Shown here: in pieces, positions 1 to 9,898 of the stretch
Numbering within the stretch: position 1 is the first letter of the stretch
Layout of the letters: the number at the start of each line of letters is the position of its first letter
Assembly: GCF_024347355.1 (NCBI RefSeq)
Contig: NZ_AP025465.1
Location: 1,116,001 to 1,180,000 of the forward strand
Source: Vibrio chagasii
Lineage (GTDB): Bacteria > Pseudomonadota > Gammaproteobacteria > Enterobacterales > Vibrionaceae
Reading direction: 5' to 3'
Length of the DNA stretch: 64,000 bases
Translations under genes and position numbers: made by a program
The notes under the pieces: generated by a model
The model's database searches: none
What the model saw: the letters and a program-made list of their open reading frames with translations, nothing else
What the model was told of the DNA's origin: nothing

Positions 1-150
1 ATGATGGTTGAAGGTCGTATTGCTCGCGTGGTTTACATCTCTTTGTACCGCATGCACCAGATGGCGCTTCACGGAATCATCAAGACGTCACTAATGATGT
101 TGGTTGGCCGTATCAACCGTGTTCTACGTCCAAATCTAAAGCTTCACTAA
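1..150 (+). CDS. ndh: NADH dehydrogenase type II (NDH-2), C-terminal end only
   Basis: The window opens inside a rightward reading frame that ends with TAA at 148-150, leaving the last 49 residues. The tail reads through [20 protein letters not shown] and ends RPNLKLH, which I recognise as the membrane-associating C-terminus of Ndh. The family is a single-subunit FAD enzyme that passes electrons from NADH to quinone without pumping protons. The start and the FAD and NADH domains lie outside the window, so nothing can be said about their integrity. A strong terminator follows at 205-232. Confidence 0.85.
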   Translation: MMVEGRIARVVYISLYRMHQMALHGIIKTSLMMLVGRINRVLRPNLKLH

Positions 151-204
151 TTAGCTAGCTTTTCGAAGAAGAGTTAAGCTTTCAAAATGCTTAACGCTGA
201 TAGT

Positions 205-232
205 AAAAAAGAGCTCTTCGGAGCTCTTTTTT
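205..232 (+). terminator. Intrinsic terminator after ndh
   Basis: GAGCTC arms close a TTCG tetraloop, flanked by six A and six T, giving a near-perfect 12-bp stem that can work in both directions. It separates ndh from the convergent acetyltransferase gene. Confidence 0.93.
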
Positions 233-269
233 GATCGTGTCAGTTAAGTGGTAGCCTTGTTGGTTATTG

Positions 270-815
270 CTAAGCCACCGGTGGCAGTACTGAGTAAACG
301 ACCCCATCTTTTGGTTTACCGTTGAAGATGAATCGATTTTTGGCAATGGTTTCTCGCTCTGCGCCGCACTTCTCTATGAGCTTTTGGCTCGGTAGGTTTT
401 CGGTATCACAAACAATCTCTAAACGCGTTAGTTTGAGCTGCGCAAAGCAAAATTCAAACAGAGCCAACATCGCTTCTTTTGCAATGCCTTTTCTCTGAAA
501 TTGGTCGCCAACCCAATATCCTAAACTCGCCATGTTAAAGGTGTGGTAAAGCTCATTGATGGCTACCATGCCGACCAGCTTATCGCTTTTTCGCTCAAAA
601 ATACCAAAGCCAAACGCATCGGCTTTCACCCAGTTTAGGCGAGTTGCCAGAATGAACTTCTCTGCCTCTACGATAGAGAACTGATCGTGACACCAATCGA
701 CCCAAGGCAGTAAGCTAGGGGAAGACTTGATCAGTTGAGAAAACTCTTGTGCGTCAGAAGGCTCAATAATTCTTAGGCTAAGGTTTTGAGTATTGATCTG
801 GAAGTCGGGGCTCAT
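270..815 (-). CDS. GNAT family N-acetyltransferase (RimJ/RimL-like)
   Basis: The predicted 181-residue protein has the fold and order of the RimJ/RimL type of GNAT enzyme, which moves an acetyl group from acetyl-CoA to an amine, often a ribosomal-protein N-terminus. The acetyl-CoA loop is visible as QRKGIA (about residues 107-112), preceded by the GYWVGD strand, and a C-terminal SQKLIEKCGA segment matches the usual NxxSxxxxEKxGF motif. I use the ATG at 815; a TTG four codons upstream is in frame but has no better ribosome site. Length is close to E. coli RimL (179 residues). It is a single-gene unit, convergent with ndh. The substrate cannot be read from sequence, so a ribosomal target is only a guess. 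Confidence 0.85.
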   Translation of the reverse strand: MSPDFQINTQNLSLRIIEPSDAQEFSQLIKSSPSLLPWVDWCHDQFSIVEAEKFILATRLNWVKADAFGFGIFERKSDKLVGMVAINELYHTFNMASLGYWVGDQFQRKGIAKEAMLALFEFCFAQLKLTRLEIVCDTENLPSQKLIEKCGAERETIAKNRFIFNGKPKDGVVYSVLPPVA

Positions 816-868
816 AGGGCGTACCAATTAAATTTGTAAGTACCTGCTGAAAGTAGCCAGCACTTAAT

Positions 869-896
869 AAAACGCCCTCACAATGGAGGGCGTTTT
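869..896 (-). terminator. Intrinsic terminator, probably ending the plzB-like/mfd/csiV transcript
   Basis: An 11-bp perfect stem (AAAACGCCCTC with its complement) around a six-base loop, ending in T4 on either strand. It lies 72 bases past the csiV stop and before the acetyltransferase start. Confidence 0.85.
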
Positions 897-967
897 GAGT
901 GATTAATATGAGTATAGCGAGATCGCGAGTAGAGTAACCAGCTTAGTCGCTATATCACTAGAGCCGC

Positions 968-1732
968 TTATTGAGCAACACGACGGACTTGAATCACCAT
1001 GCCAAGAAGCGGGTGGTCAAGGTAGTGAGTTTCTGTACTACGCATACGACGTTTTTGGTCCATACGGTAGCTCTTAAGGAACTCTTCTACTTGAACGGTC
1101 GGTGAAATCTCGGTTAGGTTGCCCACCTGAACATTGCTCTCTGCACCGCTTACTGGAGAATCGAGTTCAATTTGCTGTTCTTGCAGCGTGACTTCACGAA
1201 CGCTTGGTGCTTTCAAATCTAGAGTGGTTTCAGCGTATAGGTAGTGCTGAACATAGATTTGTAGCTTGCCGTCTAGTTCATAAAGCGGTTTGTCGATGGT
1301 CTCTTCTTGGAAGCCATCAGCACTTGCGGTAACCGCGCCTTTTTCAGATCCGTCAGCATTGAACTGTTTAGAGAAGTCTTTACCTGCTTGAATGTGGAAA
1401 ACAGGTGCTGAGCTCTTACCTTGATCGCCTTGACGCCAAGCCGTATGCATCAGTACTTCAAAGCCAGCGTGCTGCTTTAGCTTATCTTTCTGAGGCGTCA
1501 GTTTGTACTCCGAGTAAGGGAGCATTTTTACCCCTTTACTTGCTCGGTACTGGGTGTCCTGAAATGAACCAACGCGCTCAAGTGAAATCTTTGGCTGCGT
1601 GTTTGGCCAAGACTCATTCACCTTCTCAGCATCAACTGCGCGCTTAAAAATGATCACTTCTATATCAAATTGTCTCTGTGCCAAACTTGGCAGTGAGACG
1701 AACAATAGTAGCAGTGGGATCAGTCTTTTCAT
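968..1732 (-). CDS. csiV: CsiV, peptidoglycan-binding activator of PBP1A/LpoA
   Basis: This 254-residue protein begins with a signal peptide (MKRLIPLLLLFVSLPSLA, cleavage after about residue 18), so it is exported. The rest lacks obvious motifs, but overall sequence and position directly downstream of mfd match CsiV, described in Vibrio cholerae as a periplasmic, septum-localised protein needed for LpoA-dependent PBP1A activity and cell-wall integrity. The ATG at 1732 is preceded by GGAG at good spacing; an upstream in-frame start would put eight extra residues before the signal peptide and is less likely. Mfd ends 63 bases upstream, so the two are probably co-transcribed. The assignment rests on remembered family resemblance and synteny. 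Confidence 0.85.
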   Translation of the reverse strand: MKRLIPLLLLFVSLPSLAQRQFDIEVIIFKRAVDAEKVNESWPNTQPKISLERVGSFQDTQYRASKGVKMLPYSEYKLTPQKDKLKQHAGFEVLMHTAWRQGDQGKSSAPVFHIQAGKDFSKQFNADGSEKGAVTASADGFQEETIDKPLYELDGKLQIYVQHYLYAETTLDLKAPSVREVTLQEQQIELDSPVSGAESNVQVGNLTEISPTVQVEEFLKSYRMDQKRRMRSTETHYLDHPLLGMVIQVRRVAQ

Positions 1733-1795
1733 TTTTACTCCGTTTTCCAGCCGCACTACCGGCTGGATAAATTATATGTGCAAGTGGATTAGGCT

Positions 1796-4700
1796 TTACG
1801 CTGAAGGCAGCAAGTTCTGTCTGAATTCGCCTAGTAAATCACTAACAAATTGAATTCGTTTCCGTCTGTCGACCAATGGTATCGTAAACTTGAACTTAGT
1901 TGGTCCTTCCATTGAAAACTTTTGCGGTTGAGATTGCAACAGTTTAACGAGGTAGTTAGGGTTTATGTCAGCATCCGGGTAGAATTCGATAAATCCGCCT
2001 TTATCGTGCGCTTCAATTTTCTTCGCCTTGATAGAGGCAGCAGCCAACTTAAGCTCGGAAACCGATAACAAGTTTTTGGTTGCATCGGGAAGAATACCAA
2101 AGCGGTCGATAAGCTCGACTTTTAGCTCTGCAAGTTCATCCGTGTCACTCACGCTCGCAATGCGTTTGTATGTTGATAAGCGCGTGTTGATGTCTGGAAT
2201 GTAGTCGTCTGGCAATAGAGCAGGAATGCGCATCTCAATCTCAGTTTGCTCACGTAACAGATCATCAAGTGACGGCTCTCGACCTTCTTTCAAGGCCTCA
2301 ACCGCTTGCTCTAGCATCTCCATATACAGCGTGAAGCCGACAGATTGGATCTGACCGCTCTGTTCATCACCCAACAGTTCACCGGCACCACGGATCTCTA
2401 AATCGTGTGTTGCGAGGGTAAAGCCTGCGCCTAAGTCTTCCAGAGATGCAATCGCGTCTAGTCGTTTAATGGCATCTTTGGTCATCGCTTTCGGATGCGG
2501 CGTCAGTAGGTACGCGTAAGCTTGGTGGTGAGAACGACCCACACGGCCACGCAATTGGTGAAGCTGTGCTAGACCAAGATTATCGGCTCTGTCCATCAAG
2601 ATGGTATTGGCTGTCGGAACATCGATACCGGTTTCGATGATGGTTGTACACACCAACAAGTTAAAGCGTTGGTGGTAGAAGTCGTTCATGATGCGTTCTA
2701 GTTCGCGCTCTCGCATTTGACCGTGAGCGACGGTTACTCGCGCTTCCGGAATCAGTTTTTGTAGTGACTCTGCGGTTTTCTCAATGGTATCGACTTGATT
2801 GTGCAGGAAGTAAACCTGACCACCACGCATGATCTCACGAAGTACTGCTTCTCTCACTACGGCATCGTCACTTTGACGAACAAAGGTTTTGATAGCCAAG
2901 CGTCGTGCTGGTGGCGTTGCAATGATCGATAGGTCACGCATCCCACTCATCGCCATGTTGAGCGTTCTTGGGATTGGCGTTGCAGTCAGCGTTAGAATGT
3001 CGACATCGGCACGCATCGCTTTTACTTTCTCTTTCTGGCGGACACCAAAGCGGTGTTCTTCATCGACGATCAGTAAGCCAAGGTCTTTGAATTTGATATC
3101 ACTAGAGAGCAGTTTGTGAGTACCGACTAGGATATCCACTTTACCGTCCGCGACATCTTGCATGATCGCTTTTTGCTCTTTCGCGGACTTGAATCGAGAC
3201 AGTACTTCAACACGAATTGGTAAATTTGCGAAACGGTCTCGGAAGTTTTCGAAATGTTGCTGAGCAAGTAGGGTTGTCGGAACCAGAACCGCCACTTGTT
3301 TACTGTTATCCGTACAAACGAATGCCGCGCGCATTGCGACTTCTGTTTTACCAAAACCAACATCACCACACACTAAGCGGTCCATGGCTTTTGCTTGGCA
3401 CATGTCAGACATCACCGCATTGATTGCCATCGCTTGGTCATCGGTTTCTTCAAATGGGAAGCCAGATTTGAAGGTTGCGTATTGCTCGCGATCTAAAACA
3501 AATTTATAGCCAGGTTTAAGCTCACGCTTGGCGTAAACATCCAGCAGCTCTGCAGCAACGTCACGTACTTTTTCAGCGGCACGCTTACGCGCTTTTTGCC
3601 AAGCCTCACCACCTAGCTTGTGCAGTGGTGCAGATTCTTCGGCGCCACCAGAGTATCGTCCAATAAGGTTCAAAGAAGCTACTGGCACGTATAACTTGGC
3701 ATCGTTTTGGTACTCAAGTGTCACGTATTCGGTTTTCATGCCGCCGGCTTCGAGGGTTTGCAGGCCGATGTAACGACCAATACCGTGGTCAATGTGCACA
3801 ACAGGTTGACCTGGTTTTAACTCTGCCAGGTGGCGGATAACCGTGTCGCTATTAACGCTTTTCTTATCTTTCTTACGGCGTTGAACAACGCGGTCACCAA
3901 GTAAGTCGCTTTCGCAGATAAGCGCGAGGTTTTTCTCTTCGTGAACAAAACCGTGTTCAGCAGAACCTAGGATCAGACTGAACTTGTCTTTAGCCTTAAC
4001 GGCTGCATCGAGGTTTTCAACTTCGTTTGGTCGTATTTTGATACCGCGAAGTAGTTCGCTCAATGCTTCACGACGACCTTCTGACTCAACCGAAAAAACA
4101 ACCTTGCCATCGAAGGCTTCAGTGAATTTTCTTAGGTTTGCTAAAGGCTCTTTGTTTTGGTGTTGAACACTGAGATCAGGCAGTGACGTAACCGGAAGGT
4201 TGATGCGTCCAGCTTTCTCTTCAATAGATTCTAAGCTCAGGTTGACCTGTGGCTTTTGCTTGAAGTGTGCGAACAGTTCGTCTTTTTTCAGCCAAAGCTG
4301 TTCTGGCGCTAATAGAGGACGTAATGGGTCGACCCCACGTTGGTCGTATCGATGAGCGACATCAGCAAGGAAAGAGTCAACGGCGGTTTCGACATCACCT
4401 AATACCAGAATCTGTGCTTCGTCAGCGACATAGTCAAACAGTGTTTCTGTGTGATCGAAGAATAGAGGCTGCCAATACTCAATACCAGCAGGCCATGTGC
4501 CTTTAGATACCTGCATGTAAACCGATTCTGGTTCACGTCGTGCATCGAATTGTTGACGCCAACGAATGCGGAAATCTTCTATCGCTGTTTCCGAAGTTGG
4601 AAACTCGTGCGCTGGTAAGAGTCGAATTTCAGAGATGTCTTCGATAGAACGTTGGTTCTCTGGATCGAAGGTTCGGATGGTGTCGATCTCGTCATCAAAG

Positions 4701-5257
4701 AAGTCGATACGATAAGGATCTTTACTGCCCATCGGGAACAGGTCAAGAATAGAACCACGGCTCGCGTATTCACCGGGGCCAAATACTTGGTCAACGTAAC
4801 GATAGCCAGATTTTTCAAGTTGCAGGCGCAGTTTCTCTAGTGAGTAAAGATCACCAGTTTTCACCATTAGAGTGTGCTGTAGCAAGAAGTCACGTGGTGA
4901 TTGGCGCTGGAGTAGCGTGCTGATCGGTACGATCGTGATGCCGTCTTTTAGCGTCGGCAATGCATAAAGGCGCGCGATACGATCTGAAATGATCTCTTGG
5001 TGTGGTGAGAAGCTGTCGTAAGGCAAAGTTTCCCAGTCTGGGAATAGTGCAACTTCGCTCGCCGTAAACTGTTCAATTTCAGATTGCAGCTTGAGTGCGA
5101 TTTGTGGATCTGGTACAGCAAGTACAGTATGACTGTTGTGTTGCTCTGCGAGTTTAGCGATAGCAAGAGCGAGAGACGAACCAACAAGGTTACCAATGTG
5201 CTTCTTGTCACCGGCTCCTTTGAGGGTAGGTAGGGTAAAAATAGATTGTTTGGTCAT
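1796..5257 (-). CDS. mfd: Transcription-repair coupling factor Mfd
   Basis: A 1153-residue superfamily 2 translocase, about the length of E. coli Mfd (1148). It displaces RNA polymerase stalled at DNA lesions and recruits UvrA to start transcription-coupled nucleotide excision repair. The UvrB-like N-terminal domain is followed by the RNA-polymerase-interacting segment (VVHIDHGIGRYIGL). The translocase has Walker A GDVGFGKTE near residues 629-637 and the DEEH box VDEEHRFG near 728, then the TRCF C-terminal domain with RGAGELLG. The ATG follows the plzB-like stop by only 6 bases, so the genes form an operon ending with csiV. Nothing is missing or frameshifted. Confidence 0.98.
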   Translation of the reverse strand: MTKQSIFTLPTLKGAGDKKHIGNLVGSSLALAIAKLAEQHNSHTVLAVPDPQIALKLQSEIEQFTASEVALFPDWETLPYDSFSPHQEIISDRIARLYALPTLKDGITIVPISTLLQRQSPRDFLLQHTLMVKTGDLYSLEKLRLQLEKSGYRYVDQVFGPGEYASRGSILDLFPMGSKDPYRIDFFDDEIDTIRTFDPENQRSIEDISEIRLLPAHEFPTSETAIEDFRIRWRQQFDARREPESVYMQVSKGTWPAGIEYWQPLFFDHTETLFDYVADEAQILVLGDVETAVDSFLADVAHRYDQRGVDPLRPLLAPEQLWLKKDELFAHFKQKPQVNLSLESIEEKAGRINLPVTSLPDLSVQHQNKEPLANLRKFTEAFDGKVVFSVESEGRREALSELLRGIKIRPNEVENLDAAVKAKDKFSLILGSAEHGFVHEEKNLALICESDLLGDRVVQRRKKDKKSVNSDTVIRHLAELKPGQPVVHIDHGIGRYIGLQTLEAGGMKTEYVTLEYQNDAKLYVPVASLNLIGRYSGGAEESAPLHKLGGEAWQKARKRAAEKVRDVAAELLDVYAKRELKPGYKFVLDREQYATFKSGFPFEETDDQAMAINAVMSDMCQAKAMDRLVCGDVGFGKTEVAMRAAFVCTDNSKQVAVLVPTTLLAQQHFENFRDRFANLPIRVEVLSRFKSAKEQKAIMQDVADGKVDILVGTHKLLSSDIKFKDLGLLIVDEEHRFGVRQKEKVKAMRADVDILTLTATPIPRTLNMAMSGMRDLSIIATPPARRLAIKTFVRQSDDAVVREAVLREIMRGGQVYFLHNQVDTIEKTAESLQKLIPEARVTVAHGQMRERELERIMNDFYHQRFNLLVCTTIIETGIDVPTANTILMDRADNLGLAQLHQLRGRVGRSHHQAYAYLLTPHPKAMTKDAIKRLDAIASLEDLGAGFTLATHDLEIRGAGELLGDEQSGQIQSVGFTLYMEMLEQAVEALKEGREPSLDDLLREQTEIEMRIPALLPDDYIPDINTRLSTYKRIASVSDTDELAELKVELIDRFGILPDATKNLLSVSELKLAAASIKAKKIEAHDKGGFIEFYPDADINPNYLVKLLQSQPQKFSMEGPTKFKFTIPLVDRRKRIQFVSDLLGEFRQNLLPSA

Positions 5258-5263
5258 GTTAAT

Positions 5264-5833
5264 TTACTTGTTATCTCGGTCTAGAGAGCGTTGACGCAAA
5301 AGTTTCTGTTGTTGATGAAGTGCCGCTTTGATCAGCAGGTCTTGGTCAGAATCACGAAGATGAGCGTATTTGAAGTTAATTTCGAAACCTGAATCTTTAG
5401 GTTGGCTTGCAAACACTTCCGCATAGCAGTAAATCGCTGCGGCAGGGTGTTCCAAGAACAGCTTCGCCTTTACCAAGCGACCTGGCTCGATGTCTGTCTC
5501 AGAAAAACAGGAAAATTGGCTCGCACCGAATGAGTAGGTGTGAGTTCGAAACTTCTCATCATCTTGCTGCGATAACATAAAGCTCAACAGCAGGTTTAAT
5601 TTAGAGTTCTGTGCATCCAATAAACTGGTGACATTCTTCAAGTCGCTGTTTTTCAGTTCAGCGCGAGCGCTGTCGGCTAATAGGTCCAGTTGGCTAAATT
5701 CACTCGCCACAACAAAAGGGGCAGGGATCTCGGATTCGAACTGAATTTGAGAGGGTAAAGTGAAGTTACTTTCCATCGGTTCTATATTAGCGGTAAGACT
5801 GTGGTGAACAGTGAAAAACTCTTGTTCTGTCAT
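5264..5833 (-). CDS. PilZ-domain-like protein (PlzB-like), degenerate ligand motif
   Basis: A 189-residue cytoplasmic protein, first gene of a leftward operon with mfd and csiV. A helical N-terminal part (to about residue 90) precedes a beta-rich PilZ-like domain starting near FRTHTYSFGASQFSCFSE, with PGRLVKAKLFL and CYAEVF strands. PilZ domains normally bind cyclic di-GMP through RxxxR and D/NxSxxG motifs. I see neither in clear form, so it may not bind the nucleotide. A PilZ gene at this place next to mfd fits the V. cholerae gene called plzB, as far as I recall. The start ATG has AGGA about 10 bases upstream. It may be a diverged c-di-GMP effector or a protein-interaction version of the fold. 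Confidence 0.72.
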   Translation of the reverse strand: MTEQEFFTVHHSLTANIEPMESNFTLPSQIQFESEIPAPFVVASEFSQLDLLADSARAELKNSDLKNVTSLLDAQNSKLNLLLSFMLSQQDDEKFRTHTYSFGASQFSCFSETDIEPGRLVKAKLFLEHPAAAIYCYAEVFASQPKDSGFEINFKYAHLRDSDQDLLIKAALHQQQKLLRQRSLDRDNK

Positions 5834-6060
5834 GCGTTAGTTCCTTGAAGTGATCTATTGATTATCGCTATGTGGCGGCAGTAATCAAGGTCAGTTAATT
5901 GAAACTATCAAATAGTTGTTTGAAATTTGGTGTTTTGACAGGGTTCTGTTTTTCGGGCCTAACTAATTGAGTTAATTCACTCTATATTTTCAATTAACCC
6001 CTACACAGTAACAGCAATACCCGTTACATTAACCCGCATCCCTTTTTGATGGTTCAAAGT

Positions 6061-7269
6061 ATGTTTCATCCTATTTCAATGTTTGTTGGCCTGCGTTATT
6101 TGAAAGGCCGTTCAGGTGATCGCTTTAGCCGTTTTGTTTCTTATATGTCGACAGCGGGTATCACCATTGGTGTGCTGTCTTTGATTACTGTTTTATCGGT
6201 AATGAATGGATTCGAAGCGCAATTAAAAGACCGAATTCTCGGCGTTCTTCCTCAGGCAGTGGTTTATGAGCAAGGTGGTAAGACGCTACTCTCTGAACAA
6301 GCCCCTGGTTTTGCTAAGCAAATTTCGCTTAATGGTCATGTTGAACCGATCGTTCGCAGTGAGGCGGTGATTCAGAGCCCTGCGCAACTGTCAGCGGGCC
6401 TTTTGATTGGCATCCAACCCAATTCTGATGATCCACTTCAAGACCACCTCATTGCGGGTAGACTGTCTTCACTAAAAGCTGGGCAATATCAGCTGTTCCT
6501 TGGTCATACACTGGCGAGAAACCTAAAGGTATCGATGGGCGACAAGGTTCGCCTAATGGTGACTAGCGCAAGCCAATACACACCACTTGGCCGTATTCCT
6601 AGCCAACGTAATTTCACCGTAGCCGGTATCTTTAATACGGGCTCGGACATTGATGCTCAACTTATGGTGACGGATATCCAAGATGCAGGGCGTTTGATGC
6701 GCTACAAGTCGGACACTATTTCAGGTTGGCGACTGTTTTTTGAAGACCCATTTGAAGTCGCAGAGCTATCGAGTCAACCCTTACCAGATGGTTGGTTATG
6801 GAGCGATTGGCGGGACCAACGTGGCGAGCTGTTCCAAGCGGTTCGTATGGAGAAAAACATGATGGGCCTAATGCTTGGGCTGATCATCGGGGTTGCCGCA
6901 TTTAATATTATCTCTGCGTTGATTATGGTGGTGATGGAGAAGCTATCTGAGGTCGCGATACTTAAAACCCAAGGCATGACCGATGGTCAAGTGATGGGCA
7001 TCTTTATGGTTCAAGGTGCAAGTAGTGGCGTTATTGGCGCACTATCCGGCGGCGCATTAGGCGTTGTTCTGGCAATGAACCTTAACCCGATTTTAGAAGC
7101 GATGGGTGTTGCTCTATTCTCGTTTGGTGGTCAGTTACCTATTTTGATTAACCCAATTCAAATCGCCGTTGTTGTGGTACTTGCTATTGCACTTAGCTTG
7201 ATTGCTACTATTTTCCCTTCTTACCGTGCATCTTCTGTGAAACCTGCTGAGGCCCTTCGTTATGAGTAA
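6061..7269 (+). CDS. lolC: Lipoprotein-releasing ABC transporter permease LolC
   Basis: Inner-membrane subunit of LolCDE, which extracts mature outer-membrane lipoproteins from the inner membrane and hands them to LolA. The 402-residue protein has one N-terminal membrane helix (about residues 20-45), a large periplasmic domain, and three C-terminal helices, the MacB/FtsX fold. [17 protein letters not shown] aligns with the start of E. coli LolC, so I choose the ATG at 6061; in-frame TTG 6046 and ATG 6049 are also open, and none has a strong ribosome site. The end (PAEALRYE) is identical to E. coli. lolD overlaps by 8 bases and lolE follows: a lolCDE operon. The partner lolA lies at 32.5 kb. 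Confidence 0.96.
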   Translation: MFHPISMFVGLRYLKGRSGDRFSRFVSYMSTAGITIGVLSLITVLSVMNGFEAQLKDRILGVLPQAVVYEQGGKTLLSEQAPGFAKQISLNGHVEPIVRSEAVIQSPAQLSAGLLIGIQPNSDDPLQDHLIAGRLSSLKAGQYQLFLGHTLARNLKVSMGDKVRLMVTSASQYTPLGRIPSQRNFTVAGIFNTGSDIDAQLMVTDIQDAGRLMRYKSDTISGWRLFFEDPFEVAELSSQPLPDGWLWSDWRDQRGELFQAVRMEKNMMGLMLGLIIGVAAFNIISALIMVVMEKLSEVAILKTQGMTDGQVMGIFMVQGASSGVIGALSGGALGVVLAMNLNPILEAMGVALFSFGGQLPILINPIQIAVVVVLAIALSLIATIFPSYRASSVKPAEALRYE

Positions 7270-7954
7270 TTTTCTTCAATGTAATGATATCCGTAAAACG
7301 TACCGTGAAGGCTCGTTGGATACTGAGGTCCTTAAAGGGGTGAGCTTTGAGATCGAAAAAGGTGAACTGGTTTCTATCATAGGTACTTCTGGTTCAGGTA
7401 AGAGTACGTTACTGCATATTTTAGGAGCGCTTGATGATGCTTCTGCGGGGAGCGTGAGCTTTCTGGGTCAAGACTTAGCTAAACTGAGCTCGAACAAGCA
7501 GGCTAAGCTTCGCAACCAGCACCTTGGTTTTGTTTATCAATTCCACCATCTATTGTCTGACTTTTCAGCATTAGAAAACGTCGCTATGCCGCTGTTGATA
7601 GGTGGTGAAAAGCCTGCGAAAGCCAAACAAGAAGCACAGTTGTTACTTGATAAAGTGGGACTAAGTCATCGAGTTGATCACCGTCCTTCAGAGCTTTCTG
7701 GTGGTGAAAGGCAACGTGTGGCGATCGCTCGTGCATTAGTAAATAAGCCTGCTCTTGTGCTAGCGGATGAGCCGACGGGTAACCTAGACCACAATACTGC
7801 GCTTTCCATTTATGACTTAATGCGAGAGTTGAATCGCGAATACGATACCGCCTTTTTAGTGGTGACCCATGATGGCGAACTCGCTGGCAAAATGGATCGT
7901 CAACTGCACATGCAAGATGGTTTGTTGGTTAACGTAGAAAAAGAGGAGAGCTAA
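7262..7954 (+). CDS. lolD: Lipoprotein-releasing ABC transporter ATPase LolD
   Basis: Cytoplasmic ATPase that powers LolCDE. In 230 residues it shows Walker [10 protein letters not shown] (41-49), the ABC signature [10 protein letters not shown] (145-154), Walker B LVLADE (165-170) and the switch histidine in VVTHD. The Q-loop segment [15 protein letters not shown] is typical of LolD/MacB-type ATPases. The start overlaps the lolC stop by 8 bases, and lolE begins on the base after the lolD stop, so translation of all three is probably coupled. Confidence 0.97.
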   Translation: MSNFLQCNDIRKTYREGSLDTEVLKGVSFEIEKGELVSIIGTSGSGKSTLLHILGALDDASAGSVSFLGQDLAKLSSNKQAKLRNQHLGFVYQFHHLLSDFSALENVAMPLLIGGEKPAKAKQEAQLLLDKVGLSHRVDHRPSELSGGERQRVAIARALVNKPALVLADEPTGNLDHNTALSIYDLMRELNREYDTAFLVVTHDGELAGKMDRQLHMQDGLLVNVEKEES

Positions 7955-9199
7955 GTGTTTTCTTCTTTATCTCTTTTGATAGGCGGCCGCTTCAGCCGTG
8001 CTAAACAGCGAGACAAGATGGTGTCTTTCATCTCTTTGTCTTCGACGATTGGTATTGCGGTTGGTGTGGCGGTGATCATTATCGGTCTGTCAGCCATGAA
8101 TGGTTTTGAGCGTGAGCTAGAATCGCGCGTTCTATCTGTGATTCCCCATGGTGAGTTTGAAGGGGTCAATGAACCTGTAACTCGCTGGCAGCATGTGGTA
8201 GAGCAGTCCGAAAAAAATGACAAAGTCGTTGCCGCTGCGCCTTATGTGAAAATCACAGCGCTCGCTGAAAAGGGCAAAGAACTTAAAGCGATTGAGGTGC
8301 GTGGTGTTGACCCACAGCTTGAGCAACAGGTATCGAGTCTATCAAGCTTCATTAATAAGCAAGTATGGAGCAATTTCAAAGCAGGGCAGCAGCAGATCAT
8401 CTTAGGCTCTGGTGTCGCCAATGTGCTTGGCGCGCAAGTGGGTGATTACTTGACTTTGATGATCCCAACAGTGAACGGCTCGGTTAAGGTTCAGGCGCCA
8501 AAGCGGGTACGAGTAAAAGTTGCCGGCTTACTGACGCTGAATGGACAAATTGACCATAGCTTAGCGCTCATTCCGATTGGTGATGCTCAGGTTTATGCGA
8601 ACTTGGGGGAGGCTGTGACAGGTGTCTCTTTGAAAGTGACCGATGTACTGAACGCTAACGAGATTGTACGTGAGGTTGGCAACCAGCTTGATGTGTATGT
8701 TTACCTGCGCAGTTGGCAACAGAAGTTCGGCTTCCTATATCGAGATATTCAATTGGTTCGCACCATTATGTACTTAGTCATGGTGCTAGTGATTGGTGTT
8801 GCGTGTTTCAATATTGTCTCTACCTTGATGATGGCAGTAAAAGATAGGGCTTCGGAGATCGCAATCTTAAGAACCATGGGCGCTTCCGATGGTTTAGTTA
8901 AACGTATTTTTGTTTGGCAGGGTGTGTTCTCAGGCGTATTAGGTAGCTTAGTCGGCAGTGCGATAGGTGTTTTGGTTGCACTCAATCTGACCACTCTAAT
9001 TAAGGGTCTTGAGAAGCTGATCGATCACCAATTCCTGTCTGGTGATATCTACTTTGTCGACTTCTTGCCATCACAGCTGAATATGATGGATGTCGTTGTA
9101 GTATCAGGTACTGCAATCGCTTTAAGTCTGCTGGCGACATGGTACCCAGCATCTCGAGCAGCGAAGTTAAATCCAGCTTCTGTGCTGAGCTCCAAATAA
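7955..9199 (+). CDS. lolE: Lipoprotein-releasing ABC transporter permease LolE
   Basis: Second membrane subunit of LolCDE, 414 residues, with the same layout as LolC: one N-terminal helix (ISLSSTIGIAVGVAVIIIGL), a periplasmic domain, and three C-terminal helices ending in PASRAAKLNPASVLSSK. It starts with GTG directly after the lolD stop, with GGAG overlapping the end of lolD as ribosome site. LolE recognises lipoproteins while LolC recruits LolA in the studied E. coli system. A strong terminator follows at 9224. Confidence 0.95.
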   Translation: MFSSLSLLIGGRFSRAKQRDKMVSFISLSSTIGIAVGVAVIIIGLSAMNGFERELESRVLSVIPHGEFEGVNEPVTRWQHVVEQSEKNDKVVAAAPYVKITALAEKGKELKAIEVRGVDPQLEQQVSSLSSFINKQVWSNFKAGQQQIILGSGVANVLGAQVGDYLTLMIPTVNGSVKVQAPKRVRVKVAGLLTLNGQIDHSLALIPIGDAQVYANLGEAVTGVSLKVTDVLNANEIVREVGNQLDVYVYLRSWQQKFGFLYRDIQLVRTIMYLVMVLVIGVACFNIVSTLMMAVKDRASEIAILRTMGASDGLVKRIFVWQGVFSGVLGSLVGSAIGVLVALNLTTLIKGLEKLIDHQFLSGDIYFVDFLPSQLNMMDVVVVSGTAIALSLLATWYPASRAAKLNPASVLSSK

Positions 9200-9223
9200 C
9201 CAACCGACTGTTTTGACAGATAC

Positions 9224-9253
9224 AAAAAAGGATCCCTTGTGGGATCCTTTTTT
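9224..9253 (+). terminator. Intrinsic terminator of lolCDE
   Basis: A 13-bp perfect stem (AAAAAAGGATCCC and complement) with a TTGT loop and T6 tail. The A and T flanks are symmetrical, so it could also stop leftward transcription from the DUF2062 gene. Confidence 0.93.
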
Positions 9254-9371
9254 ATTGAATTCAAACTGTATTATCTAAGACTTTCATTACATGCCTATCA
9301 TCTAATGGCTTATAACTCGTCTTATTTTCACAGCTATCTCTTAAAGTGGAGAGCGCGTCAGTATAGATTCA

Positions 9372-9881
9372 CTATCTTGCTTGTCGTTTCTTCCAGCTTC
9401 TTACTACTGAGTAGCGCCATAAGCCACGAATACCGAAATAACCAATCATTGCTGAAATCACACCACAAATCATACAGCCCAGCAGGAACGGAGGCCCGAT
9501 GGTACTCATTTGCGCCAAGATAAAGTCCCAAGACAGTTCGAAGTGAAAGGCTTGCGGCGGAACATGCATAACGAATGCACCTACTTTATAGGCAAAGTAG
9601 AACAAGACTGGCATGGTTACGGGGTTACTGATCCAAACGAGAGCGACAGCCAGCGGTAAGTTAACACCACATACAACGGCTAGGCCTGCAGACATAATCA
9701 TCTGGCTAGGTAGAGGGACAAACGCCATGAATAACCCAACAGCGAACGCGCCGGCCGCGGAGCGACGATTAAGGCACCATAAGTTGGGGTTGTACAAAAC
9801 ATTGCCAAAAACTTTTAATGCTTTCTGACGCTTGATGAGCTCATGGTCAGGCATAAATCGTTTGATAAACTTTCTTGGCAT
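9372..9881 (-). CDS. DUF2062 membrane protein
   Basis: A 169-residue protein with the DUF2062 pattern: a short basic N-terminus (MPRKFIKRFMPDHELIKRQK), then hydrophobic segments around residues 45-75 (AAGAFAVGLFMAFVPLPSQM), 77-100 (including VWISNPVTMPVLFYFAY) and 125-150. The function of the family is not established. It is divergent from comEC with only 17 bases between the two starts, so the genes must share or overlap their promoters. It has no good Shine-Dalgarno of its own, because the space is taken on the other strand by the comEC ribosome site. Confidence 0.85.
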   Translation of the reverse strand: MPRKFIKRFMPDHELIKRQKALKVFGNVLYNPNLWCLNRRSAAGAFAVGLFMAFVPLPSQMIMSAGLAVVCGVNLPLAVALVWISNPVTMPVLFYFAYKVGAFVMHVPPQAFHFELSWDFILAQMSTIGPPFLLGCMICGVISAMIGYFGIRGLWRYSVVRSWKKRQAR

Positions 9882-9898
9882 AGGAGGAAGCTACTCTC

